A DNA stretch of 64,000 nucleotides from Micropterix aruncella (GCA_944548615.1 OX155957.1:27550935-27614934); one strand, 5' to 3'. Counted from the stretch's first letter, positions 1 through 11,829 are shown. The notes: generated by a model from the letters alone, not told the origin. A program made the numbers and translations.

Positions 1-1264
1 TCCTTGGATATCCACCGTAAATGTGATTATCCACTGTCCAGTTCCGGACCGGATGGCGGAAGCCGGAAGATTAATCTGGGGCTGTTTGTCGTCCTAATCC
101 GAAATGGATGACGGAAGACGACGGAAGACGAATGGAAGTATGACGCAAGACGAACACAATGACAATGTGAGCAAATAAAAACTCTAAGATAGTATACTTA
201 CATGTGTATAGTCGACGAAATCATATTCGACAAAAGTGTCGTTAAAATGCAATAACATAAACAGCGATTCCCAACAAGTTGTAACCATCTATTTTACCAT
301 AGAGATCGATTCTACCTACCACGGAACACTTTAACAAAGACTTTATAGACACAAACTAAGCGCTTCACAGGGTTTGATCATAACATCTTCAACCACAAAC
401 GGTCAGAGGCTTTGAAGTATCTACCTATCCTACATACGAATCAATAGTTCAGTAGGTAATAATATAGTAAATATTTCAGTAGGTATCCTAGCAATGTAAA
501 CATGAAAGATCATCTCCAAACCGACCCAGATTTTTTATCCAGGGCGACGAATCGTTATTGGTGGGCAGGTATCATTAACAATTGAAATACAACGATTGAA
601 ATTACGATATAAATAATTTTTAAAACTTACTCATTATAAGCGACTTGAAATCAGATTATTTTTTCGGTAAACGGGAAGTACACACTTACCTGAAAGAAAG
701 AAACAAAATATTAATATACAATTTTTGGTTTACGACGAATCTGAAAGAATAACATTACAATTAATCGAACATAGTAAGTTTGCAGTTCCTTTCAAAGAAA
801 AAATCTCATGCAAGCTCTCGTGGTTGAGCTCAAAAGCATAGTTTGATGATGGATGATAAACGTAATTTTGTGATTTTTTTAAATACTTTGAAAAAATTAC
901 AATGGAAGATTTCTATTTAATAGATAGAATAGTATTGCTTTATAAATATTTTGTTACCGAAAAAGTAACTTTTCCTTCAAAATACCTTCGCGTGAAAATT
1001 ATTTTACGTTGTTTTTACAATATTTCCGAAAATGATAGAAAGATTAATGAAGAATGAAACAGTGTGAGTGGTACTCGTGGTATGAACAAATAGTATGAAC
1101 AACAACAACACTCGGGGGAATGAACAAGTGGTACTCGAATTACTTCCTTGGTATATGTTTATATTCTCAGTGGTTCCCATGGATAAAAAAACTCAAATAT
1201 AGCAGCTATTGCTGAGTATTTTCCATTAAAAAAATAATTGAAATTCTGTGAGACCGGAATGAGA
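1..1264. other. unassigned AT-rich DNA
   Basis: I see no gene or recognisable element here. A short degenerate GACGGAAGACGA-type repetition lies at about 110-150. Confidence 0.5.
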
Positions 1265-2240
1265 CACATATTCATATTCATATTCATTTTATTAGTATAC
1301 TAGTATACAAGTCAGATACAGATTAGCAAACAAACATTTTTTTTTATCCTAAAGAAAAGATAAAATAAACAAAACAAAACGAAGAAAAAAACACAAGAAT
1401 AATATAAAAAGAAGAAATACAAGACGAAATGCAAAGAGATCATTAAATACTTTAGCCACCAAAACATCTTAGACTTCACTCGAGTAATATTCCTCCAGTG
1501 AGTAAAACGCCCTATCTGTAAGGTACCTCTTAAGGCGTCAAGAGATTGCGCCTGCCTAATGTGCTCGCTGAGTTTGTTGTAAACCGCTGGGCCGGCGACA
1601 TAGGCTAGCCTCTCCGACTTGAATAATGCATGACTTACCGAACGTAGCATGCTACGGGATCTTGTTGGATAGTGATGATGCACACCATTCACTTCAAAAT
1701 CGGCTAGATTTCTGCGAACGAACAGCGCTACTTCCATTATATAAATGGACGGAGCGTCATGATGCAGAGATCTCTAAACAGAGGCCTAGCTGACGTATCA
1801 AGCACCACACGCGCTATTGTGCGGACTGCACGCTTCTGCATAACGAAAGCCCTTTGCCTGTCGGCTGCTCGCCCCATAACTCCGCACCGTACGTTAGCAG
1901 TGAATGACTGTATGCAAAGTAACACATGCGCAGCGTGTATAAATCGAGTAATGAAGCGATGCGATAGAGTGCATAGCACGCTCTTCCTAATTTATCACAT
2001 AAAGCATCAATATGTAGGTGCCATCGTAACTCATTATCGATCACGAATCCCAAGAACTTTGTTGAGGATACCTGAGTTAATTCTTCGTTATTGACGGTCA
2101 TATGTATTTCGGTTTTAGTATGTCCAAAGCTGAAATAAATAACATTAGTTTTGTTAATGTTGAGTATCAGGCCATTAACGTCAAACCATGCACTTAACTC
2201 ATTCAACACAAGTTGGGTATTGCTGGTTAACGATGGAAAA
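1265..2240 (-). pseudogene. LINE family A, 3' end with RT C-terminus
   Basis: This is a 5'-truncated non-LTR retrotransposon on the minus strand. Two frames carry the C-terminal part of a reverse transcriptase. The first, near 2209-1814, has the NINKTNVIYFSFG and STKFLGFVID segments typical of the region just after the RT palm. The second, 1737-1312, has HHYPTRSRS...PAVYNKLSEHIRQAQSL. A frameshift separates the two parts, so the copy is dead. The 3' end is a short (ATGAAT)n tail seen as ATTCATATTCAT at 1270-1287. A closely similar, better-preserved copy lies at 38995-39675 on the plus strand, and an older one at 29945-31385. The clade was not determined with certainty; it looks Jockey- or CR1-like. 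Confidence 0.85.
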
Positions 2241-2299
2241 CTCTCGCTCGGTCATACGGTCTACAAAGACATTATAGCTGTAGTGACATCCTTAACATA

Positions 2300-2485
2300 A
2301 ATGGTGCTAATACCAATCTTCGTAGACTTTCTTTAAAACTGGCCAAAACAGCATTTCACACCAATCCTCCGAAGCATTATATCTCGAATCGAGCTATGGA
2401 CGATTGCAACCGCCTACCTCAGTAAGTGATTAAATCAAGAAATGCATACCAATTGAAACACCGATTGAACAGATTCCTCGTATAA
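2300..2485 (+). pseudogene. LINE RT C-terminal remnant
   Basis: The plus strand reads an extreme C-terminal LINE ORF2 pattern: KHYISNRAMDDCNRLPQ, a stop, then VIKSRNAYQLKHRLNRFL. The arrangement 'NR..D.WN.LP..V......FK.RL..FL' is the usual tail of CR1/Jockey-type ORF2 proteins. The in-frame stop and the missing upstream RT mark it as a fragment. It points away from the family A copy to its left. Confidence 0.55.
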
Positions 2486-2984
2486 CTATTATTATTAGTT
2501 ATTGTTATTATTGGATTTGTTGACACATATAATTCGACACGAGCACAATCAGCTTACATAAGCTGCTCGTCCATTGTATCATTAAAAGAGATAACGATCA
2601 AAAGTATTTATTTCCAATACAACCATACAATTGTGTAGGAATCACAGTAATTAAACTTAAACTAGTTACTCAATTTAGCCAATAGATGATATACAATGTA
2701 TAACTTTAAACTTACCAATTTACAAAAACAAAGACTATATGATAACAGTTTACAACAAAACAATTAACGGTAAATAATATGTATTAGATTAAATGGGTAG
2801 ATACGATGCTATGTATTTTCAAAATATTTTAAGAAGTCGTTATGAGCATACATGTGGATTTTAAGCAGATAGACTCGGATGGATCTCTTGAAAATATCGA
2901 TGTTTTAATCGCTTTTAATCATTCGGGCAATTTATTAAAAAGTTTGAGGCCTAAGTATCGACTAGTCGCCTGGAACTTGGCAGT
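2486..2984. other. unassigned AT-rich DNA
   Basis: I see no coding or structural feature in this stretch. Confidence 0.5.
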
Positions 2985-4330
2985 ACGTGCTACGTATCAG
3001 ATTGCTTAACTCCATAGTACGATTTGGCAACCCTTCTGCGCCAGAGAAATGCAGGTGGCGCTGACAGCATTGACGGCCAAACTAATAGCAATTTATATGG
3101 CGACCTTTAATATCATTGATAATGAATGTTTTTTTTTATACAGGGCCGATTAAATATAAAAAGCCAATAATTTACGCAATGATAATACTCGTAATACCTA
3201 ACATTCAATCATTATTGTCATCTATCGCATTTTTTATACGAGTATAGGCTGATTACATTACAGAAATTATTCGGAGAGATAGAATGCCAGTTATCTATAC
3301 TAATATTATAAAGAGGTAAAGTTTATGATGATGTAGGAAGTAATCTCTGGATCTACTGAACCGATTTTAAAAATTATTTAATAATAGAAAGCCACGTTAT
3401 TTGTGAGTGTCATAGGCTATTAATCCCAAAAATGAAAAGAATTTTTCGTGGTAGTCGGATTTGCAAAGTAAGCCGGAGAATAAGCGGTCGAACGAAAACG
3501 TTTCTAACTAACGCTGCCTTAACGATGAGAGATATATGATTAAGTTCTAAGTAAAAGTTGTAGAGCTTGATAATGCCTACAAATAAGTCAGCGACAGCAT
3601 ATGTCTACCTTTTATATTAAAGTCACAAAAAGTAGTATTTTGTATTAAAAAAATAATTTAAATCGTTAGGTCATGTTTACAATTATGAATTCTTATCAAA
3701 ATAAGTAAATTTATCGTCTCAAGTCTTTAAAACAAAAGACTTTTCCCTTTTACTGCATATAATTTCCCTTTTACTGCATAAATAGTTAAAGAGATAATAC
3801 GCTCACAGATAAGACACTCACAAGAAGACACTCACAAATAACGGCATTATAGTCAAATTAGCATGCAAATACATACATACATATGCAGTAAAAATATAAC
3901 CCTTCTTTTGGCAGTCAGGAAATAAATCATAGCACACAGTACTAACCGAACCACACTCATAATTTCATCACAGGTAAAAAGTTTTACCGCCCAACGAAGT
4001 GGGCACGGGTCAGCTAGTTAGTCTATATGAACATAAAACGGCGCAATTATTATTTACTGAAACCTGTAGGTATACCAAACTAAACACGTCTTTAGGTGAA
4101 TATTTAAAAAAATAAGAGTTATGATTTAAATAATCGTGCGTTATTATTTTATTATTTTATACCGTATAGGCGTGTTTAGAGCTCCTTTGCAGTGCGCTGC
4201 ATTACAACGTAATAACAGAAGATTAACCAATTTTTGTAACTATGAGTCTGAGTGCCATCTACACGTTGTGATTCGTAGTAAAATCTTGTCTAGTACAACA
4301 TTGAGCAATCTAATGCGCTATATATAATCA
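2985..4330 (+). repeat. interspersed repeat family B, split by a Helitron
   Basis: This non-coding repeat shares a shared sequence with 44725-45320 (plus) and with 57545-58335 (minus, itself interrupted). Landmarks are TTTGGCAACCCTTCTGCGCC near 3023, TATAGGCTGATTACATTACA near 3244, and a right part ending near GCGCTATATATAATC. The uninterrupted copy at 44725 runs straight through the point where this copy holds the 3294-4017 insert. I see no ORF. It may be a non-autonomous DNA transposon or a LINE UTR. Confidence 0.7.
3294..4017 (+). mobile_element. Helitron (non-autonomous) inserted in repeat B
   Basis: The 724-bp element begins TCTATACTAATATTATAAAG and ends GGGCACGGGTCAGCTAG. The base before is A and the base after is T. 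A 5' TC, a 3' CTRR (here CTAG) and insertion between A and T without target duplication are the hallmarks of Helitrons, and these exact end types are frequent in Lepidoptera. No Rep/helicase coding is present. The sister copy of repeat B at 44725 serves as an empty site. Confidence 0.85.
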
Positions 4331-4429
4331 ATTATTGTACTAATAATAACAATAATATTTTAACTCCGGTCTATTTGACACTTGACACAATCTTACACTT
4401 TCTCCGTAAAATCACTGTGTGACAGTGTT

Positions 4430-5100
4430 TTGTATTTAGACGACTGCCCAACAAAAAGGAGTGTAATGCAGGGTTCATTTATCCATGTTTACCGTTTCTT
4501 TATTCCACCATAACTTCTAAATGCTTTAACTGACTTATAAGTGCAATGTATTGTTAAAAGTGTTGTCATCCCGAGTGTCGGCTACCTTAACTGACAATTA
4601 AGTAGTTTCCAAATATCAAGTAAATCGTTGTCTAAATGTCCAAAGGTCCAATTGTCAATAAATTGACATAACTAAGTATATCGTGTTTTGTGTAAAATGA
4701 AAGGTCCGATTGAGTACATTTCGGAAATATGGATAAGTATATGGATAAATAGATAAACCACAAATATTTCATAAATAACGGTAGGTATATATCTGTTTTT
4801 ACAATACTGTCCAACAAAAAAGGAGCGTAATATGTTCAGGATTCATATATGTATGATTTCCGTTTCTTTATTTAACCATAACTTCTAAACTCTTGAAGCG
4901 ATTTAGAGTTAAAATCGATATGTCATACCCAGTAGCATAGAGTACCCAAACTGTCCAAATGTAAAATAAATAATTATCTAAATGTACAAATGACAATAAA
5001 TTAAAATAAATATATCGCGTTGAATATCAAAGGAAAGGTCTGATTGAGTACAGTCCGAGAATATATATGTATCTAAAATACAACAGTTTAGTTATGTACC
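4430..5100 (+). repeat. repeat family C, two units head to tail
   Basis: Two related units of roughly 370 and 300 bp follow each other. Both start near CTGCCCAACAAAAAGGAG or CTGTCCAACAAAAAAGGAG, both contain CCGTTTCTTTATT and CATAACTTCTAAA, and both later read GAAAGGTC.GATTGAGTAC. Further copies are at 18950-19460 (plus) and 21040-21345 (minus). No coding is seen; this is a probable MITE or dispersed satellite-like unit. Confidence 0.75.
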
Positions 5101-5149
5101 GATAATAGTGTTTTTTTTATTATTATTGTTCTTGACTCGTACAATATTT

Positions 5150-5445
5150 CGTTGGGTATTGAGGGCAGCATTAATTGTGCTCGGGGGAGAGATCAATCGT
5201 GCTCGGCGAAAATTCGTTGAAACGGATGCCGGAGGCGAGTCAATGGACAAACGCACTTCTTACCAGTTTATACCATGATTAGTTGGGACGCTTGTTAGCA
5301 ATATGTTGACACGTTCTTACTTACCGGACGATCTCATGGTGGCATTTCACGATCCACAATACGAACGCATTCCGCGCTCGGAACATACGTTAAAAATTAC
5401 CATTTTAAACGTAGTTTTTAATTAATTACCGAGCGGAAAGTGATT
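5150..5445. other. unassigned DNA
   Basis: I see no gene. The segment is somewhat less AT-rich than its surroundings. Confidence 0.4.
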
Positions 5446-6290
5446 ACTCAAGCGTGACATATACCTACTGTGTATATTAATGTACATAGGAATCGTGTGG
5501 AGGGAGAGTAGAGCGTGGGAAAAGGAGATATATATTGGATTGCCAGATTTCCGGTTTTAGACCGAACTTTCCCGTTTTCAGGGTAATTGTCCGGTTTCCA
5601 AATTATAAAAAAAAACGAATGCACTATCAAATTATAAAAAAAAAACGAACCACCAAAAAGGGCGCAGGGACAAAATACGAATGGCGAGGAACCACCAAAA
5701 AGGGCGGATGTTTAATGATGCGGAAGGCAAAGGGAAAACCACCGCATAACTTTTTTTTGTTTTGATTATAATTTTTAGGGATATTAATTTTTGTACTGAT
5801 AATTTTGTAAATCAAGAGATAAACGGCGCATACGCAATTATTAATTAAGCATGTAGAGTACGCATAAAATATTATACTCTATTTAGAGACAACGTAAAAA
5901 TGTTGGCGATAACCATGTATTATCAGAGTATTGTTTGCGTACCTATTATATTAAATTAAATAAATAAATAAATAACCCCTTCCCAGGAAAATCATTATGG
6001 CTGATTACAGTAAAACCATGGCTCTTAATCCCCGGCAGACCTTAGATGGTCAAAGGGTGCGGAGAATCCTCCGGGGGTTAGCCAATAAGATTGCGACGTG
6101 GAATGCTCAAGCATGTATGGTTCAACTCAAGCACCACCGAGTTGTTCCGCGCCGCAACCTCACGGGCGCAAGAGGCCATAATGACCGCCGACCTCCGATA
6201 GGAGAATGTTTAATCCAAATTTGCGTCCCCGAACTCTGAATAATATTCTGATTTTTAAAAACAATGGTGTCATATGACATTCATGGGACT
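5446..6290 (+). repeat. repeat family D, interrupted copy
   Basis: The left part, with GCGTGACATATACCTAC and TTGCCAG...CCGGTTTTAGA, and the right part from about 6206, with TTTAATCCAAATTTGCG, match the continuous copy at 7684-8010. The intervening 5700-6205 is extra. Within it, after a TAAATAAATAAATAAATAA run, lies about 200 bp whose plus strand reads NKIATWNAQACM. This resembles the 'KIATWNV' opening of LINE endonuclease domains, so it may be a LINE 5' fragment, but weakly so. Confidence 0.6.
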
Positions 6291-6299
6291 TTTTGACAT

Positions 6300-7325
6300 T
6301 CACCGATTTTTTAAAATATAAAATCAAGTACCAATTTTATTCGATATTTAAAGTAAGCGCAAGGATTGTAATGAAGGAATAAAACAAAGAAAACAAGCAC
6401 TAAGATTTTCAAGTTAAATTCTATTGATATTCAGCGTGCATTATGCGGTAAATGCGAATATCGCGTTCAAGGAAAGAATCAGAGGGGACACTTATTGATA
6501 ATTTTCCACTTTATTGAGCACCATCAATCTCGTTACAAGAACATATGTCAGTATTCAACATATTGAGAATCTACGGTAACGAATACACTGAATAAAAGAC
6601 ACAATCTGAACGACTGCTTCTGCACAAATGAATGTAATTTAGGCGGTGCCTAGTCTATATTCTACGATGCAGGTTGTAACTTGTCCGTTCCCGTCAGCCC
6701 TGCGACTCGAGAACGTGGAAAATGCTACTCTCGATGTTACAGAGCAACAGAAAAAGATTCGATGTGGAAATTTATTTATTTATTAATTTATTTAAAACGA
6801 AAATAAAAATTTCAATTTTGACATAAATTTCAGTGTAGAAAAGAGCAAATACTTAATCATTGTTTGCGAATCAAAGAAAGTACAGATTTGATGGATTTTA
6901 TCAGCTCCACTAGACTACAGTCTGTTCTGGAGTCTTATATTTACCAGTCTTATATTTCTTTATTTACCAGTCTTATATTATACCAGTCTTATATTTGTTA
7001 CATAGTACACATTTTTATAAACTTTCGGTTAAAATAATGAAAATATTTAGCAACATAATTAAGAAAATTTGAAGAAAAGACATCTAATGTTAGTTAGTAA
7101 AGCGGTAATAATAAAAGAATAAAAGGATAATTACCTATATAGGCATTATAATAAATATATACATTTATATATACTAAATACACACTCATACATATAAAAT
7201 ATATAGAAAACGTATCTGCCTATATTCAATATATACTTTATATATACGTATATAATAATATCTAAATAAACAAAAATAAATAATTGCAAAAACTTTTCTT
7301 TATTATTTTAAGACACAATTTCCAT
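6300..7325. other. unassigned AT-rich DNA
   Basis: I see no gene. A three-fold CCAGTCTTATATT repetition lies at about 6945-6990. Confidence 0.5.
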
Positions 7326-7560
7326 GAGCTGCCTTTCGCATTCGCCTCTACTTTTTGCACGTAACCATTTTGTGACCTCAGCTTTGAAAGCGGTACTGGT
7401 TCTCAGCTTCTGCCCGTCGGTGAGTGTCGCAAGGAATGCATCATACATCCGAGGGGTCAGAAACAAAAAATGCCTCTGGGCAAACCTTGTGTTCGTCCGA
7501 ATTTGCTTCTGGGATTGCTTTTTTCTTGTGTCGTGTTTGTGATCTCGGCTGGAACGCCGG
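7326..7560 (-). pseudogene. possible LINE ORF2 C-terminal remnant
   Basis: The minus strand reads PRMYDAFLATLTDGQKLRT, then a FKAEVTKWL segment. This pattern (an R.YDA.. stretch, then FK..V..WL) is common at the end of LINE ORF2 proteins. There is no upstream RT and stops appear soon, so this is a fragment at best. Confidence 0.35.
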
Positions 7561-7683
7561 ATTAAATGGCGGAGTAAAAGGCTCAGACCGTATATGCAAC
7601 GCGATAATAGCGTACTCAGCAGAATCGTATTGAAAGAGCTGAACGCTCAGTGAGAGTTTCCCGCGGTTGGAGGGTTAAGAGAA

Positions 7684-8010
7684 TTAAGCGTGACATATAC
7701 CTACCTACTGTGTATATTAATGTCCATAGGAATCGTGTAAAGGGAGAGTAGAGCGTGTGAAAAGGAGTTGCCAGGAGTTACTGTGTATATTGGGTTGCCA
7801 GATGACCGGTTTTAGAACGAGCTTTCCAGTTTTCAGGGTACTTGTCCAGTTCCCAAAATAATAAAAAAACGGGCGCACTATTGTTCGGTTTTTGATTTAT
7901 GCAAAAAGGGCGAGAATTCAAAATACGTTTAATCCAAATTTGCGACCTCGAACTCTCAATAATATTGTGATATTTCAAAAAAAAAACGTAATGCGACATA
8001 TTGAGAGTCT
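7684..8010 (+). repeat. repeat family D
   Basis: This continuous copy matches the interrupted one at 5446-6290. Shared blocks are GCGTGACATATACCTAC, GGGTTGCCAGATGACCGGTT and TTTAATCCAAATTTGCG followed by CTC.ATAATATT. No coding capacity is seen. Confidence 0.7.
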
Positions 8011-8189
8011 ATATTTAAAAGAATTAAACACATTTTTTTGGCATTACTGACATATTTATCACTAAGAAAAAAGCATTTTTCTCATGAATCCAAGGAAAAT
8101 GCAAACCAGGCGATCTGAACGTATACAAGAGAGTTGTTACTTACTTGGAAAAATTGTATTCTTTTGATAGTAAGATATACGAAATAATT

Positions 8190-9163
8190 AATATAATAGC
8201 TTAAATATAAAAGTTAGATATATGTTCGCTGATTTCTTTATAGATGTTTTTAAGGCCAATGTTTTTGTTGTATATTGTTTTCACTTATCTATATATATAT
8301 AAAACAAAGTCGGGTTTGTTCGAATACTTATAACTCGAGAACGGCTGGACCGATTTTCATAGTTTTTGATTTGTTGTATTTGTCTCCGTTCTAAATAACA
8401 GAATAACTATTAAAAACAAAAATTGGAAAATTTACGAAAAATTTAAATAAAGGAAAAAACATTTTCCCATACAAAATGTAAATCCGTCTTTTACTCATGG
8501 TCAACTGTACGTGGCATGTTCACGTGGCGGCAAATCATCTGATTTATTTGTTCTTGCGCCTGATAAAAAAAAATAAAAAATGTCGTATATCACAAGGTGC
8601 TTCAATGAAAAGAATTAAACCGAGTGCATCCCATGCTGCACAATATGAAAATAGTTTAATTCAATCATGTCTTGCTGACACGCGATTGATATACTTAATT
8701 TTTGTACTTTTATATTTCTTTTTGTGTTATTATCTTAATAAGGTAGTGAACTTAATATTTATTTTGTATTCATTGTATTACTTTCATAAAACCATAAATT
8801 AAATTCAGCTAATCTGTAACATGACATTCGTTGACTGTCAGGCGGTACGAAGTTCGCCGGGTCAGCTAGTTTTACCTACATATATCAAACCGTTTCGTCA
8901 GCGCACCCCGAAAAAGCAACTCACCAGCTCATATTTCTCCGATTTGATTTACAAATATCATGATTTCATATTGAAAACCAATATTTATCACATTAAAATA
9001 TAGCGTATAGCACTCATCGATAATGGAGCTGTCCATTAGTGAAATAATTTTTGAAATCGAATGAGTAGTTTAGAAGATTACCCCCTACATACAAACTTAC
9101 AAACTTACAAATATACAAACTTACAATTTTACAAACATTACTTCTGTATAATATTAGTATAGA
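8190..9163 (-). mobile_element. older Helitron-like element, minus strand
   Basis: The 5' end on the minus strand is TCTATACTAATATTATACAG at 9163. The following blocks (AAACTTACAAACTTAC, TAGCGTATAGCA, CACCAGCTCAT) are shared with the uninterrupted copy at 37985-38346 and with the plus-strand copy starting at 13249. The copy is split by the younger Helitron at 8288-8869. The 3' terminus on the left is not clear. Confidence 0.7.
8288..8869 (+). mobile_element. Helitron nested in an older Helitron
   Basis: The 582-bp element starts TCTATATATATATAAAACAA and ends AAGTTCGCCGGGTCAGCTAG, with A before and T after. Its interior includes the common Helitron segment CGAGAACGGCTGGACCGATT. The matching region at about 38100 has no insert. 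The ORF at 8497-8802 lies within it, shows no known motif, and I do not regard it as a gene. Confidence 0.85.
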
Positions 9164-9259
9164 TATAGGTATTAAGTGTTAAGATTTTTGGGAGCTATTT
9201 TCTGGACGAACATAGCTTTCAGTTGATGTAGAATAAATCACGATGTCTGTCACGCCACT

Positions 9260-9483
9260 TCTCGGGTATGGGGCGGCCAAAAGCCCCAAGAAGGCCCCTT
9301 CGCACCAGAATGCCACGTGACGCAAACTACCCAAAATGGCGTCCGTGTCCAATTAAAATTTACGCAGAGCGCCCCGATCGCCGATTAAGCGTCCGCCATA
9401 ATGGAAATATGGCGGCGTTAATTGATATTTTGTCAGACGATTTCGCCGCGCAGTGGGCGGTCCGCGACTTTGCAGATTGTTGG
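9260..9483. promoter_or_regulatory. GC-richer unique block with clustered GCCAT motifs
   Basis: A stretch of about 220 bp of higher GC sits in AT-rich DNA. It contains ATGGC/GCCAT cores at 9336-9340, 9395-9399 and 9409-9413, the last two forming CCGCCATAATGG...ATGGCGG. GCCAT is the core of YY1/Pho-type sites. No coding is evident. A regulatory role is only a guess. Confidence 0.2.
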
Positions 9484-9980
9484 AATGTGAATGAATAATA
9501 CGTTGATATTATGCAATTTTCCAGTTGTTTGCCCGAGGCTGTTAATTTTAGCTAATTCTGACTCTATTGCAGCAGGTATATTATGCTGTTTCATAGAGCA
9601 ACTACGCGCTCATATGCAGGGTGAGTTTTTAACTAGTAACATCCTTGTAGTGGGTGAATCGGTACATACAACGAAATAAGCAACTTTTGGTATTTTTTTT
9701 AGTTTCTTTTTAATTCAATTTTTAAATTGTGTCTTTTGAAGAAACGTTTGAGACGCGTTGAGCACGCTGCACCCTTTAGTGGTAGGTAAAATATCTCTAA
9801 TAAACAATATTGCGTGAGTGAATAATACGTTAATAGCAATGTTCCAGTGGCCGAGGTTGTTGATTTTAGATAATTCTTATTCTCTATTGCAACAGGTATA
9901 TGATGTTCATAGTTCAACAAAGCAATCATACACAGGGTGAGATCCTTGTAGTACGTGAATCAGTACGACGAAATAAGCAA
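9484..9980. repeat. direct duplication of about 200 bp with family E sequence between
   Basis: The blocks at 9484-9690 and 9812-9980 are diverged copies of each other. Both read GTGA.TGAATAATACGTT, then TCTATTGCA.CAGGTATA, CAGGGTGAG, ATCCTTGTAGT and CGAAATAAGCAA. Between them, 9730-9811 matches repeat family E (TTTGAGACGCGTTGAGCACG). Confidence 0.6.
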
Positions 9981-10224
9981 GTTTTGATATATTTTTTTTG
10001 GGAAAAGCAAAAATAGGATCCTTTTGGTTTTTTTTTTTTATCATGTTTGTAAATTTTATTTATTTTATTTAATACTAACTACAATGGAAATTAGTTACAT
10101 AGTTACCGAAGTAACGAATTTATACATTGTAAAGAACAGCTTAAGATTAACACCGCTTATGTAACAAATTGCGCGGAGGAATACACGCATACACACACAT
10201 AGAGAGAGACAGACACACACACAC

Positions 10225-10380
10225 ACAGAGAGGCTTCAGTCTGGAAATTTTCTTAATCGTTTCAGGGTGAAGGGGGGGAGGGGTCAAAATGTATATACAT
10301 AGCCTTCATCTCGATTTTCTTAACGCCTTTACAATACTTTACCTCCTTGTCGGTTGATGGGCCGGTAAAGTATAATGTCA
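10225..10380 (-). repeat. repeat family F, partial
   Basis: The segment matches the outer part of family F (full copy 55195-55725) in reverse: TCTTAATCGTTTCAGGGTGA, a G-rich stretch, then ACAATACTTTACCTCC...GTTGATGGG. Confidence 0.6.
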
Positions 10381-10504
10381 TAATCATATTAAAAACCAGC
10401 AATGTCATAACCATATGAACGTGGGGCATCACCTCGCGAGTACGTCATGACTTGCATTGCAGTATTGAAGTAAAGCTTGTGATTTTTACTCCAATAGTGC
10501 ATTG

Positions 10505-10513
10505 CATCTAAGT

Positions 10514-10552
<39 letters not shown>

Positions 10553-10925
10553 TCCTATTTTTTATAGTTACATAGAAAGATTGCGTTCATTTTTTAACAC
10601 ATTTTAAAAGAATACATATGAAGAAAATCGCGAAAGGGCATTAACTTGTCAGGATTACATCACCCCACTAGGTATACGCCTGTGTTGGGGTGATGGATAC
10701 ATAGTTCTGTGGTATTATTTGCTGAGCCTGTAGCCTTGCCTGCTGTCCTTCTTCCGTCTTAAAAACAATACGTAATATAATTTATTATTATTTATTGAAT
10801 TTATTATTATTATTATTATTATTGTTATTATTTATTATTATTATTATTTATTATTGAATACTTGTGCAATTATGAAATTTATTATTATTATTATTTATTT
10901 ATTGAATACTTGTGCAAAGTAAAGT
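10505..10925. repeat. simple repeats (TTTA)n and (TTA)n
   Basis: A (TTTA)n tract lies at about 10511-10553, and TTA-type repeats lie at about 10785-10905. These are typical LINE-tail or microsatellite DNA. The phrase TATTGAATACTTGTGCAA occurs twice, at about 10852 and 10899. Confidence 0.8.
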
Positions 10926-11349
10926 AAGTAGTTACAGAAGTAAAGAATGTAAACATTGTAAAGAACAGATTAAAATAGACACAGCATTAGTAACAAATTG
11001 CGCTATGCACACCTAACGAGGCTTCTCAGGTCTGTATCTAGAGGCACATGATGCAGACGGTGTAAAAACATGAATAATAGTATTAAACTAATAAAATTCG
11101 AAAAAAGGAAGGTAAAAATATAAAGGTAACCAAAAAAAGGGAAGGTAAAAAATTGAAAGTAACCTTTCACCGTTCTATATTAACAAATATAAAAATGATT
11201 TTTTTATAGATTTAGGTAACAAATTTTTCCACACATTATGTGACTTAATAAAAACAATACATAAATAGATACAACATTCACATACATCGATACAAAGATT
11301 TTTCTCCTCATACTAGAATTCGTAGCAGTTCATGTTCTAGCTAGACGCA

Positions 11350-11480
11350 GGTATCCAAATTCTACTAGCCATCTGTTTAACTTATCAATATTATTTTTTT
11401 TCTAAATCAATATTCATTCTACTAGCCATCTGTTTAACTTATCAATATTCATTTAAACTTATCAATATTCATTTTTTTCA
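11350..11480 (+). repeat. local tandem duplication
   Basis: ACTAGCCATCTGTTTAACTT occurs twice and ACTTATCAATATTCATTT occurs repeatedly, giving an imperfect tandem array of about 60-bp units. Confidence 0.65.
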
Positions 11481-11529
11481 AAGTATCGTCGATGCTGTTA
11501 AACATTTTTGGCGCCATAAAATATATCTA

Positions 11530-11820
11530 TTACCTATTGAAGAAAAGTTTGAGAAGCGTTAAGCGCGCTTCGCCATTTAGTAGTAGGTAAAATATCGCTA
11601 ATAAACAATACTAGCAATATATTACCTACCGCTAAATAGTGCATCGGGCTCATAGCTTTTTATACTCTTTTTCAAATATATTTTTTTAAATATATTTTTT
11701 TAAAGGAATTCCTTTTTTTGTATGTTTGTCATACTGATTTACCAACGACTAGTTCGTCGTACTGATTCACCCACTACAAGGATGTCACTAATAAAAAACT
11801 CACCTATATATATATAGCGT
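11530..11820. repeat. repeat family E (MITE-like, inverted)
   Basis: The segment contains GCGTTAAGCGCGCTTCGCC, TAGGTAAAATATCGCTAATA and, about 30 bp later, the inverted block ATTACCTACCGCTAAATAG. It ends with GATTCACCCACTACAAGGAT. The same parts recur at 9730, 32240-32480 and 43015-43570. The inner inverted repeat suggests a foldback MITE. Confidence 0.65.
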
Positions 11821-11829
11821 ATAGCCAGC

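Noticed and set aside
5997..6239. LINE endonuclease start (ATWNAQ)
   Set aside because: Only a short resemblance; mentioned within repeat D but not called separately.
8497..8802. 101-codon ORF
   Set aside because: Lies inside a non-autonomous Helitron and has low-complexity content.
9260..9483. Polycomb response element
   Set aside because: Three GCCAT cores alone are not sufficient; listed only as a low-confidence regulatory block.
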